Assembly: GCA_040830545.1 (NCBI GenBank)
Contig: JBFOMB010000010.1
Location: 1-59,911 of the forward strand
Length of the DNA stretch: 59,911 nt
Source: HXMU1420-2 sp040830545
GTDB lineage: Bacteria > Pseudomonadota > Alphaproteobacteria > Rhodobacterales > Rhodobacteraceae
Direction of reading: 5' to 3'
The notes under the pieces were generated by a model. The model saw only the letters and a program-made list of their open reading frames with translations. It ran no database searches and had not been told where the DNA came from. The translations under genes and the position numbers were made by a program. This document shows positions 25,366 through 33,159 of the stretch, one piece after another. Position 1 is the first letter of the stretch; every line of letters starts with the position of its first letter.

Positions 25366-26448
25366 ATGAAGAAACTGTTTCTGGCAAGCGTCGCGGGCCT
25401 GTCACTGGCCGCGGCAGCCAGCGCGGAAGAAGTGCGCGTTTACAGCTGGTCCGACTATATCGACGAAGCACTGCTCGAAAAGTTCGAGAAAGAAACCGGT
25501 TATGAGCTGGTCTATGACGTCTTTGATTCCAACGAAGTGCTGGAAACCAAGATGCTGGCCGGCGGGTCGGGCTATGACGTAGTTGTCCCGTCGGGCACCT
25601 TCCTGCAACGCCAGATCGTGGCCGGTGCGTTCCAGAAACTGGACACATCCAAACTGTCCAACGCGGGCAATATGTGGGACGTGATCGAAGCCCGCACCGC
25701 ACAGTATGACCCGGGCAATGAATACTCCATCAACTACATGTGGGGCACCACGGGCATCGGTGTGAATGTCGGCAAGGTGACCGAAATTCTAGGCGCGGAC
25801 GCCCCGCTGGGGTCCATGGATCTGGTGCTGAAACCCGAGAATATCGAAAAGCTGGCCGCGTGCGGGGTGCACTTCCTGGATGCCCCGACCGAGATCATTC
25901 CGATGGTCCTGCAATATCTGGGCGAGGACCCGGACAGCCACGACCCGGACGTGATCGCGTCGGTGGAACCCGTGCTGACCGCTGTGCGTCCGCATATCCA
26001 GAAGTTCCACAGCTCTGAATACATCAACGCGCTTGCAAATGGGGACATCTGCGTCGCCATTGGCTGGTCCGGTGACATTCTGCAAGCGCGCGACCGCGCG
26101 GCAGAGGCCGAGAATGGTGTTGAAGTCGCCTATAACGCCTTTGCTGAAGGGTCGCTGATGTGGTTCGACCAGATGGCAATCCCGGTGGACGCGCCCAATC
26201 CCGAAGGCGCGCACGCGTTCCTGAACTTCATCATGGACGCGCAGAACATGGCGGATGCGTCCAACTACGTCTACTACGCCAACGGCAACCTGGCTTCGCA
26301 GCCGATGCTGGAAGAAGACGTGATCGGTGATCCGGCGATCTACCCGGACGAGGCGACGTTGGAAAACCTCTACACAACGACGCCTTATGATCCGAAGGTT
26401 CAGCGGACTGTGACCCGCCTGTGGACCAAGATCAAATCCGGCACCTGA
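25366..26448 (+). CDS. potF: Polyamine ABC transporter substrate-binding protein (PotF-like)
   Basis: The 360-residue protein has a signal peptide (cleavage about residue 20, ASA). The mature part has the PotF/PotD hallmarks VYSWSDYIDEALLEKFEKETG and YDVVVPSG, YMWGTTGIGVN, a DIC segment and IAIGWSGDI-like text (CVAIGWSGDI), and a C-terminal YYANGN. These match putrescine-binding PotF more closely than the minus-strand binding protein does. An AAGGGGAG ribosome site precedes the ATG. It starts the divergent operon potF-potG-potH-potI-oxidase. Confidence 0.92.
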   Translation: MKKLFLASVAGLSLAAAASAEEVRVYSWSDYIDEALLEKFEKETGYELVYDVFDSNEVLETKMLAGGSGYDVVVPSGTFLQRQIVAGAFQKLDTSKLSNAGNMWDVIEARTAQYDPGNEYSINYMWGTTGIGVNVGKVTEILGADAPLGSMDLVLKPENIEKLAACGVHFLDAPTEIIPMVLQYLGEDPDSHDPDVIASVEPVLTAVRPHIQKFHSSEYINALANGDICVAIGWSGDILQARDRAAEAENGVEVAYNAFAEGSLMWFDQMAIPVDAPNPEGAHAFLNFIMDAQNMADASNYVYYANGNLASQPMLEEDVIGDPAIYPDEATLENLYTTTPYDPKVQRTVTRLWTKIKSGT

Positions 26449-26458
26449 TCGGGCCAAG

Positions 26459-26482
26459 GACGGGGCGCACCAGCGCCCCGTC
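26459..26482 (+). promoter_or_regulatory. Stem-loop between potF and potG
   Basis: GACGGGGCGC and GCGCCCCGTC form a perfect 10-bp stem with a 4-base ACCA loop, 10 bases after the potF stop. It has no T-run and probably protects the potF message or lowers downstream expression, mirroring the hairpin at 20613-20638 in the other pot operon. Confidence 0.65.
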
Positions 26483-26503
26483 GCAATTCCAAGGGGGCTT
26501 TGT

Positions 26504-27628
26504 TTGGCACACGACGTGTTTGCACCCTGGAACGATCCCGCGGCCAAGCCGCTGATCCGGTTCCAGAATGTGACCAAGCGGTTCGGGAGTTTCGTCGCGA
26601 TCGACGACCTGACACTCGACATCTTTGAACGGGAATTCTTCGCGCTGCTCGGCCCCTCGGGCTGTGGCAAGACGACGATGATGCGGATGCTGGCGGGATT
26701 CGAACAGGCCAGCGAAGGACGGATTGAACTGGCCGGGCAGGACATTGACGGGGTGCCACCGAACAAGCGCGCCGTGAACATGATGTTCCAGTCCTATGCC
26801 CTGTTCCCTCATCTGTCGGTCTGGGAAAACATCGCCTTTGGTCTGAAACGCGACCGGCTGGCCAAGGGCGAGATCGACGCGCGCGTGGACGAGATGCTGA
26901 AGCTCACCCGGCTGGAACAATTTGCCCGTCGCAAGCCGCACCAGATTTCAGGTGGACAAAGGCAGCGAGTCGCGTTGGCGCGGTCGCTGGCCAAGGCGCC
27001 GAAATTGTTGCTGCTGGACGAGCCGCTGGGTGCGCTGGACAAGAAGCTGCGTCAGGATACGCAGTTCGAGCTGATGGATATTCAGGAGAAGACCGGTACC
27101 ACCTTCGTGATTGTCACTCATGACCAGGAAGAGGCAATGACAGTCGCCAGCCGGGTCGCGGTCATGGATCATGGTCGGATTATCCAGGTGGCGACACCCG
27201 AGGACATCTATGAAGGGCCGAATTCCGTTTACGTGGCGGATTTCATTGGTGATGTGAACCTGATCAAGGGACAGGCCCGGGCGACAGGCGAAGGTCGTTA
27301 TGCGCTGGATTGGGTGGCCGGACAGCCGGCCTTTCAGGCTGCATCTGAGCGTCCGATTTCGGACGGGCAGCCCTGCTATCTCGCGGTTCGCCCCGAGAAG
27401 GTTGCGATTTCGCAGGACCGGCCTGATGCCGACAATGCAGTCGAGGGCAAGGTGCTGGACATCGCGTATCTTGGCAACATTTCCACCTACCATGTCGAAT
27501 TGCCGTCGGGCGAGGTGATCAAGGCGCAAACCGCCAATACCCGTCGCATTGCGCGGTGCAACTTCACCTGGGAAGACACCGTGTGGCTCAGCTGGACAGC
27601 CACCGCCGGGGTGTTGCTGGACCAATGA
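26504..27628 (+). CDS. potG: Polyamine ABC transporter ATP-binding protein (PotG-like)
   Basis: The start is a TTG with AAGGGGG seven bases upstream; the 374-residue product begins MAHDVFAPWNDPAAKPLIRF. Motifs are Walker A GPSGCGKTT, Q-loop MFQSYALFPH, signature ISGGQRQR, Walker B LLLDEPLGALD and switch VTHDQEEAM, followed by a TOBE domain (about 290-374, CYLAVRPEKVAIS). It drives PotH/PotI-type permeases encoded next. PotG belongs with a PotF-type binding protein, as found here. Confidence 0.93.
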   Translation: MAHDVFAPWNDPAAKPLIRFQNVTKRFGSFVAIDDLTLDIFEREFFALLGPSGCGKTTMMRMLAGFEQASEGRIELAGQDIDGVPPNKRAVNMMFQSYALFPHLSVWENIAFGLKRDRLAKGEIDARVDEMLKLTRLEQFARRKPHQISGGQRQRVALARSLAKAPKLLLLDEPLGALDKKLRQDTQFELMDIQEKTGTTFVIVTHDQEEAMTVASRVAVMDHGRIIQVATPEDIYEGPNSVYVADFIGDVNLIKGQARATGEGRYALDWVAGQPAFQAASERPISDGQPCYLAVRPEKVAISQDRPDADNAVEGKVLDIAYLGNISTYHVELPSGEVIKAQTANTRRIARCNFTWEDTVWLSWTATAGVLLDQ

Positions 27629-27658
27629 ACGCACCGCTGGACCCCAAACGCCCCCGCA

Positions 27659-27679
27659 GCCCCGGACTTGATCCGGGGC
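27659..27679. repeat. Intergenic palindrome of the CCCCGGA type
   Basis: GCCCCGGA, loop CTTGA and TCCGGGGC form a perfect 8-bp stem in the 82-base gap between potG and potH, inside the operon. It shares stem and loop lengths with the palindrome at 18077-18097 and may be a member of a dispersed repeat family inserted between coupled genes. Confidence 0.5.
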
Positions 27680-27710
27680 CTCGGATCGCGCCCCCGGTCG
27701 GAGGCAGAAC

Positions 27711-28592
27711 ATGAGGCGCGCCGCTCTCATTCTGGTGCCCTATCTGTGGCTGCTGGCGCTGTTCCTGGTGCCCTTCGTCATCGTTGTCAAAATTTCGCTC
27801 AGCGATCTGGCGCTCGCGCGTCCGCCCTACACTCCGCAGTTCAGTTGGGACGAGGGCATCGGAGCGCTGCTCAGCCAATTGGACTTTGAGAACTACGTCT
27901 TTCTGGCGACTGACAGTCTCTACTGGAAGGCCTATCTGAGTTCGCTCAAAATCGCCGTCATCTCAACCTTCCTGACCCTGTTGGTCGGCTACCCCATGGC
28001 GTATGGCATGGCCCGCGCACCAGAGGAATGGCGCCCGACCCTGATGATGCTGGTGATCCTGCCGTTTTGGACCAGCTTCCTGATCCGGGTCTATTCGTGG
28101 ATGGGCATCCTTAGTCAGGAAGGATACCTGAACCAATTCCTGCTGGGCATCGGCGTAATCTCGGAGCCGCTGACAATCCTCAACACCAATACGGCCGTCT
28201 ATATCGGCATCGTCTACACCTATCTGCCATTCATGATCCTGCCGATCTTTGCCGCGCTGGACCGGCTTGATGGATCACTGATCGAGGCGGCGGAGGATTT
28301 GGGATGCTCGCGGTTGCAGGCCTTCTGGCTCGTCACCTTCCCGCTGTCCCGCAACGGCGTGGTGGCCGGGTCGTTCCTTGTGTTCATCCCTGCACTGGGC
28401 GAATTCGTGATCCCCTCCATCCTCGGCGGGTCGGGCACGTTGATGATCGGTAAGGTACTGTGGGAGGAGTTCTTCTCCAACCGCGACTGGCCGGTGGCGA
28501 GCGCCGTGGCGGTGATCCTGCTCCTGATCCTCGTGATCCCCATCGTCCTGTTCCAGCGCAACCAGCAGCGCCAGCAGGAGCTTGACGGATGA
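27711..28592 (+). CDS. potH: Polyamine ABC transporter permease (PotH-like)
   Basis: The 293-residue inner-membrane permease is of normal family length. Its first helix is at about 5-28 (ALILVPYLWLLALFLVPFVIVVKI), a periplasmic loop follows, then five more helices. The ATPase-contact EAA loop is LIEAAEDLGCSRLQAFWLVTFPLS. GGAG precedes the ATG (CGGAGGCAGAACATG). Its stop overlaps the potI start (ATGA). Unlike the minus-strand permease at 19315 it has no large periplasmic insert. Confidence 0.92.
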   Translation: MRRAALILVPYLWLLALFLVPFVIVVKISLSDLALARPPYTPQFSWDEGIGALLSQLDFENYVFLATDSLYWKAYLSSLKIAVISTFLTLLVGYPMAYGMARAPEEWRPTLMMLVILPFWTSFLIRVYSWMGILSQEGYLNQFLLGIGVISEPLTILNTNTAVYIGIVYTYLPFMILPIFAALDRLDGSLIEAAEDLGCSRLQAFWLVTFPLSRNGVVAGSFLVFIPALGEFVIPSILGGSGTLMIGKVLWEEFFSNRDWPVASAVAVILLLILVIPIVLFQRNQQRQQELDG

Positions 28593-29395
28593 CGCGGCTG
28601 TCGTGGTTCAACACCGTTTCGCTGACGCTGGGATTTGCGTTTCTCTACATCCCGATGCTGATCCTGATCATCTACAGCTTCAATGACAGCCGTCTGGTCA
28701 CGGTCTGGGCCGGGTTTTCAACCAAGTGGTATGGTGAACTGTTGCGCAACCAGGCGATGCTCGATGCGGCCTGGGTCACGCTGCGAGTTGCGATCATATC
28801 CTCCACGATTGCCACGGTTTTGGGCACGATGGCGGCCTATGTGCTGGTGCGCGGAGGGCGGTTTCTGGGTCGCACGCTGTTTTCCGGCATGATCTATGCT
28901 CCGCTGGTTATGCCCGAGGTGATCACCGGCCTATCCTTGCTGCTGTTGTTCATTGGCATCGGGCTGGACCGGGGCATTTTGACCATTGTGCTGGCGCATA
29001 CGACGTTTTCGATGTGCTTTGTTTCGGTTGTTGTGTCCTCCCGCCTTGTGACCTTTGACCGCTCATTGGAAGAGGCCGCGCTGGACCTTGGTTGCACGCC
29101 CTTTGATGCCTTCCGCCTTGTGACCCTGCCGATCATCGCGCCTGCGGTGATTTCCGGCTGGCTGCTGGCCTTTACCCTGTCGCTGGACGATCTGGTGATC
29201 GCCTCCTTCACATCTGGCCCCTCGGCCACAACTCTGCCGATCAAGATATTCTCGGCGGTACGTTTGGGCGTCAGCCCGGAAATCAACGCGCTGAGCACGA
29301 TCATGATCGCTATTGTGACAGTCGGCGTCGTGACTGCATCACTCGCCTCCAAACGCGCCGCCGTCCGACGGCAGCAGGAGGAGCAACTGGCGTGA
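28589..29395 (+). CDS. potI: Polyamine ABC transporter permease (PotI-like)
   Basis: The 268-residue partner permease has a first helix at about 10-32 and the EAA loop SLEEAALDLGCTPFDAFRLVTLP, with SWLLAFTLSLDDLVIASF-like text (GWLLAFTLSLDDLVIASF) typical of PotI/PotC. Start and stop overlap both neighbours (ATGA with potH, GTGA with the oxidase), so the operon is translationally coupled. Length is normal for the family. Confidence 0.93.
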   Translation: MTRLSWFNTVSLTLGFAFLYIPMLILIIYSFNDSRLVTVWAGFSTKWYGELLRNQAMLDAAWVTLRVAIISSTIATVLGTMAAYVLVRGGRFLGRTLFSGMIYAPLVMPEVITGLSLLLLFIGIGLDRGILTIVLAHTTFSMCFVSVVVSSRLVTFDRSLEEAALDLGCTPFDAFRLVTLPIIAPAVISGWLLAFTLSLDDLVIASFTSGPSATTLPIKIFSAVRLGVSPEINALSTIMIAIVTVGVVTASLASKRAAVRRQQEEQLA

Positions 29396-30723
29396 GGCGG
29401 ATCTATTCCGACTACGCGTTTGGCAACGGTCCTCGCGATGGATGCTGGTGGGACGAAACCGTCGCCGCACCGGATTGGCCGGTTCTGGATCGTGACCTCA
29501 AGGTGGATGTTGCCATCGTCGGCGGCGGATTCACCGGTATCTCAGCAGCGCTGACATTAGCCGAGGCGGGCGCGCAGGTTGCTGTGCTGGAGGCGAACTC
29601 GCCAGGCTGGGGCGCGAGTGGACGCAATGGAGGGTTCTGCTGTCTGGGCGGTGCACGGATGAGCCACAAGCAAATGGTCAAACAGTGTGGAGAAACCGGC
29701 GCACAGCATTACCTTGAAACCGAGCGCGCCGCGACCGAACTGGTGGCTGCGCGGCTGGATCGCTACGACATCGACGCGGACCGCCACTCTGACGGTGAGA
29801 CCTTGCTGGCACACTCCGATGCCGCGATGGAGGAGATGCGCGCGGACGCTGAGGTCCTGGCGTCCCGGCATAAGGTAAGTGTTAAGGTTACCGAAGCGAC
29901 GGACCTTGCCACTCAAGGGATGAACGGAAACTTTCACGGTGCTGTCACGATCCCCATCGGCTTTGCGTTGAACCCACGAAAATACCTGTTCGGGATAGCA
30001 AGAGCTGCGGCAAGCGCAGGTGCAGTGTTTTTCCAGAATTCGCCGGTGACGGGGATCGAGGAATCCCGGGATCGCGTGACGCTGACGACGCCGAATGGGC
30101 TGGTGCACTGTGACCGTGTTATTGTGGCCACCAACGCCTATTCCAGCGAGGATGTGCCGGATTGGATGGCGGGACGATATTTGCCGACGCAGTCCAACGT
30201 GCTGGTCGCGCGCCCGCTGAGCGATTCGGTATTGGACGCGCAGGGCTGGACCACTGGCCAGGCCAGCTATGACAGCCGCCACCTGCTGCACTATTTCCGT
30301 TTGATGCCCGACCGTAGGTTCCTGTTCGGATCGCGTGGCGGGATGCGGTCCACTCCAGGTGCTGAATTTGCCGCGCGACGACGAAATCGCCTACATTTTG
30401 AGCAGATGTTTCCGGCGTGGCGCCATGTCGAAAGCGCGCATCAATGGTCGGGTATGGTTTGCCTCAGCAGAACTGGCGCGCCTTTTGTCGGGGCCATCCC
30501 CGGAACGAAGCGCCAATATGCGGCAATGTGCTATCATGGTAACGGTTTGGCCATGGGCAGTTGGGCGGGGGAACACCTGGCGCGGGTCATGTTGGACCTT
30601 GCCCAAACGAGTGGAATCCCGGCTTTGATGCAGTCTCCTCTGGTGCGATTCCCGCTGGGTTCATTGCGCCGCGCGTTGGTTCCGCCGGCCTATCTGGGGA
30701 TGCGGTGGGCGGACCGGACATGA
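29392..30723 (+). CDS. puuB: FAD-dependent amine oxidoreductase (PuuB/DAO family)
   Basis: A GTG start in the GTGA overlap with potI gives 443 residues. The FAD-binding dinucleotide fold VAIVGGGFTGISAALTLAEAG begins near 40 with GGGFTG at 44-49, and the DAO-family GWGASGRNGGFCC follows near 72-84. The C-terminal YHGNGLAMGSWAG closes the FAD site. PuuB oxidises gamma-glutamylputrescine to gamma-glutamyl-aminobutyraldehyde; linkage to potFGHI strongly suggests polyamine oxidation. PuuA (glutamylation), PuuC and PuuD are not in the window, so direct oxidation of another amine remains possible. Confidence 0.82.
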   Translation: MRRIYSDYAFGNGPRDGCWWDETVAAPDWPVLDRDLKVDVAIVGGGFTGISAALTLAEAGAQVAVLEANSPGWGASGRNGGFCCLGGARMSHKQMVKQCGETGAQHYLETERAATELVAARLDRYDIDADRHSDGETLLAHSDAAMEEMRADAEVLASRHKVSVKVTEATDLATQGMNGNFHGAVTIPIGFALNPRKYLFGIARAAASAGAVFFQNSPVTGIEESRDRVTLTTPNGLVHCDRVIVATNAYSSEDVPDWMAGRYLPTQSNVLVARPLSDSVLDAQGWTTGQASYDSRHLLHYFRLMPDRRFLFGSRGGMRSTPGAEFAARRRNRLHFEQMFPAWRHVESAHQWSGMVCLSRTGAPFVGAIPGTKRQYAAMCYHGNGLAMGSWAGEHLARVMLDLAQTSGIPALMQSPLVRFPLGSLRRALVPPAYLGMRWADRT

Positions 30724-30789
30724 TGCCCCGTTGACAGGGGTTGACCAATCGACCATTCGTGCGCCGCGTGGTTTTTGAGGGTCAGATTT

Positions 30790-32103
30790 ATGAAGATTGC
30801 AATGATCGGTACGGGTTACGTGGGGCTCGTTTCGGGTGTGTGTTTTTCGGATTTTGGGCACAACGTTGTCTGTGTCGACAAGAACCCCGAAAAGATCGAA
30901 ATGCTGGAGCGGGGCGAAGTGCCGATTTACGAGCCCGGTCTGGAGCAGTTGATCGCGAAAAACGTATCTGCCGGGCGGTTGTCTTTTACAACGGACCTGA
31001 CGAGTGCCGTGGACGGGGCGGACGCGGTGTTCATCGCAGTCGGTACTCCGACTCGTCGGGGAGACGGCCACGCTGACTTGACCTTTGTGATGGCCGCTGC
31101 AGAGGAAATTGCAGGCGCACTTACAGGTTACGCAGTTGTGGTGACGAAATCAACCGTGCCGGTTGGAACGAACCGGCAGGTGCAGGCCGTCATCTCGGCA
31201 GCCAACCCGAAGGCTGATTTTGATGTGGCCTCCAATCCCGAGTTCTTGCGTGAAGGGGCTGCCATTGACGACTTTATGCGCCCGGACCGTGTCGTGGTTG
31301 GGGTGGAAAACGACCGCGCGGCTGAAGTGATGCGTGGGATCTACCGCCCGCTCTATCTGCGTGATTTCCCGATCGTGACCACCGATCTGGAAAGTGCCGA
31401 AATGATCAAATACGCGGCCAACGCGTTCCTCGCGACGAAGATCACGTTTATCAACGAAATTGCGGCGTTGTGCGAACGGGTTGGTGCGGATGTGAAACGC
31501 GTCAGCCAGGGAATGGGGCTGGATGGACGCATCGGTAACAAGTTCCTGCACGCTGGCCCGGGCTATGGCGGATCATGTTTCCCCAAAGACACAAAAGCGC
31601 TGGCACGCATTGGTCAGGAACACGGAATGCCGATGCAGATCACAGAGACGGTGATCAAAGTAAACGATGAGACGCGCCGCCGAATGGTCGACAAGGTGGT
31701 TGAACTGTTTGACGAAGGTGTGAATGGCAAGACGATTGCGGTTTTGGGGGTGACCTTCAAACCCGATACTGACGATATGCGTGACGCTCCGTCCCTGACT
31801 GTCGTTCCCGCGTTGATTGGGGCCGGCGCCAAAGTGCGGGTGGTCGATCCGCAAGGACAGCATGAAGGCGAAGCACTGTTGCCCGGTGTGGTCTGGGTCG
31901 AAGATGTCTATGAGGCCGTTCAGGACGCAGATGCTGCCGTTTTGCTGACGGAGTGGAACGAGTTCCGCGCCCTGGACCTTGGGCAGATTGCCAGCCGTAT
32001 GAAAACTCCGGTCATGGCAGATTTGCGGAATGTCTATTCTCCGGCAGACGCAAAAAGTGCGGGGTTCACGCGTTACACGTCGGTTGGACGCGCTGGTTTT
32101 TAG
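30790..32103 (+). CDS. ugd: UDP-glucose 6-dehydrogenase
   Basis: The ATG at 30790 (GAGG nine bases upstream) gives 437 residues. The N-terminal NAD fold starts MKIAMIGTGYVG (GTGYVG 7-12); the catalytic Cys263 lies in GPGYGGSCFPKDTKAL; the C-terminal UDP-binding part includes TFKPDTDDMRDAPS. The enzyme makes UDP-glucuronate by two NAD-dependent oxidations, for exopolysaccharide or other surface glycans. It stands alone between the polyamine locus and the flagellar cluster, with no glycosyltransferase beside it. Confidence 0.95.
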   Translation: MKIAMIGTGYVGLVSGVCFSDFGHNVVCVDKNPEKIEMLERGEVPIYEPGLEQLIAKNVSAGRLSFTTDLTSAVDGADAVFIAVGTPTRRGDGHADLTFVMAAAEEIAGALTGYAVVVTKSTVPVGTNRQVQAVISAANPKADFDVASNPEFLREGAAIDDFMRPDRVVVGVENDRAAEVMRGIYRPLYLRDFPIVTTDLESAEMIKYAANAFLATKITFINEIAALCERVGADVKRVSQGMGLDGRIGNKFLHAGPGYGGSCFPKDTKALARIGQEHGMPMQITETVIKVNDETRRRMVDKVVELFDEGVNGKTIAVLGVTFKPDTDDMRDAPSLTVVPALIGAGAKVRVVDPQGQHEGEALLPGVVWVEDVYEAVQDADAAVLLTEWNEFRALDLGQIASRMKTPVMADLRNVYSPADAKSAGFTRYTSVGRAGF

Positions 32104-32488
32104 GGAACGAGGCGGCCCGGGACGGACGGTCTTTCGTTTGGTCTCGACCTTGCCGTGAGTGACGCTGCGTTTGACTTGGTGCGAGGGCGGAAATCGCGGA
32201 ATTCCGGAACCGGCAACGTGGTTTGAAAACTTGTTTTCGGGCGGCGTCCTGGCGTTTCGATTGAGGCGCTGTCCGTGTTTCATCACCTGAGGCACGAGGT
32301 TTCGATGCGCGACGCACCGCTCGAGCGGAAATTGAAGTATTGAATCACCCAACGCTGACGGAAGTTTACAGTTTCAGCGCATTGGGTGATGTTTCGCGTC
32401 GCGGGTCGGATCGATTTTCGCGCGATGGATCAAACTTGCTTCAACTTGATCCCCGGGAAACAGCGATTTGGTAAGGCCTGAAACCGCC
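32104..32488. other. Convergent intergenic region between ugd and flgD
   Basis: About 385 bases lie between the stops of ugd and flgD. Short frames show no plausible protein. The only clear structure is the long stem-loop at 32344-32390. I see no promoter-like or tRNA-like element. Confidence 0.5.
32344..32390. terminator. Long bidirectional stem-loop between ugd and flgD
   Basis: ATCACCCAACGCTGA at 32344-32358 pairs fully with TCAGCG-(CA)-TTGGGTGAT at 32374-32390, a 15-bp stem with a 2-base bulge and a 15-base loop. It sits between convergent genes, as expected for a shared terminator, though no long T-run follows on either strand. Confidence 0.5.
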
Positions 32489-33148
32489 TCAGGCTGGTTC
32501 ACGAATACCCCTGATATCGCCGGTCGAGACCGACGCGCCGGATTCAAGAATCAGGGTAACCTGTCCATTGGAAAGCTGCGCTTCGTTAACTCGGGTAAAG
32601 ACATCTGCAGGCGTGCTTTCGATCTTTTCAGACCCGTTAAAACTGTCGACGGCAAAGCTGTAGCTTCCAAAGGGAAGCGTCGATCCGGTATCCGCATCAT
32701 AACCCTGCCAGGTGACTCGTTGGCCGTCCAACCCCAGGTTTGTGCGTTGCACCTCGACCCCTGCGCTGTTGTACACGACCAGTTGGGCGCTATCCGCATT
32801 CGGTGCAATCGCTGGCACCACCGTGATCGCGCTTCCATCGAATCGGGCAGGTGCGTTGGCCTGTGCCTCCATTCCGATCCAACTGGAAAGGGACGCGACG
32901 GTTCCGGCTAGAGAGTTGTCGATTTGTTGAGACATAAGTTCGTTGGTTAAAACCTGCTGTTCCACCGTCGAAAACTGGGCCAATTGGGCCACGTAGTCCG
33001 TTGAATTGATGGGTTCCAGTGGGTCCTGATACTTCGCCTGTGCGGTCAGAAGCTCGATGAAGTCGTTGAAATCCGACGTGATTGCCGATGCGCGTTTGGG
33101 CTGCGTGGTTGCAGTTTGACCGGTTGGCGTTGCGGGTTGTACTTCCAT
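32489..33148 (-). CDS. flgD: Flagellar hook capping protein FlgD
   Basis: The 219-residue protein has the conserved N-terminal export/assembly block DFNDFIELLTAQAKYQDPLEPINSTDYVAQLAQFSTVEQQ (about 27-66), diagnostic for FlgD, then a Tudor/fibronectin-like C-terminal part with LPFGSYSFAVD. FlgD is exported through the flagellar type III system and forms the scaffold cap on which hook subunits polymerise. It is the second gene of the fliK-flgD operon, 11 bases after fliK, at the edge of the flagellar cluster. flgE, which usually follows closely, is absent here. Confidence 0.93.
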   Translation of the reverse strand: MEVQPATPTGQTATTQPKRASAITSDFNDFIELLTAQAKYQDPLEPINSTDYVAQLAQFSTVEQQVLTNELMSQQIDNSLAGTVASLSSWIGMEAQANAPARFDGSAITVVPAIAPNADSAQLVVYNSAGVEVQRTNLGLDGQRVTWQGYDADTGSTLPFGSYSFAVDSFNGSEKIESTPADVFTRVNEAQLSNGQVTLILESGASVSTGDIRGIREPA

Positions 33149-33159
33149 GAATGCGGCTC

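Noticed and set aside
27625..27714. A 29-codon frame starting in an ATGA overlap at the end of potG
   Set aside because: It runs through the CCCCGGA palindrome and is Pro/Arg-rich; more probably spacer sequence than a leader peptide.
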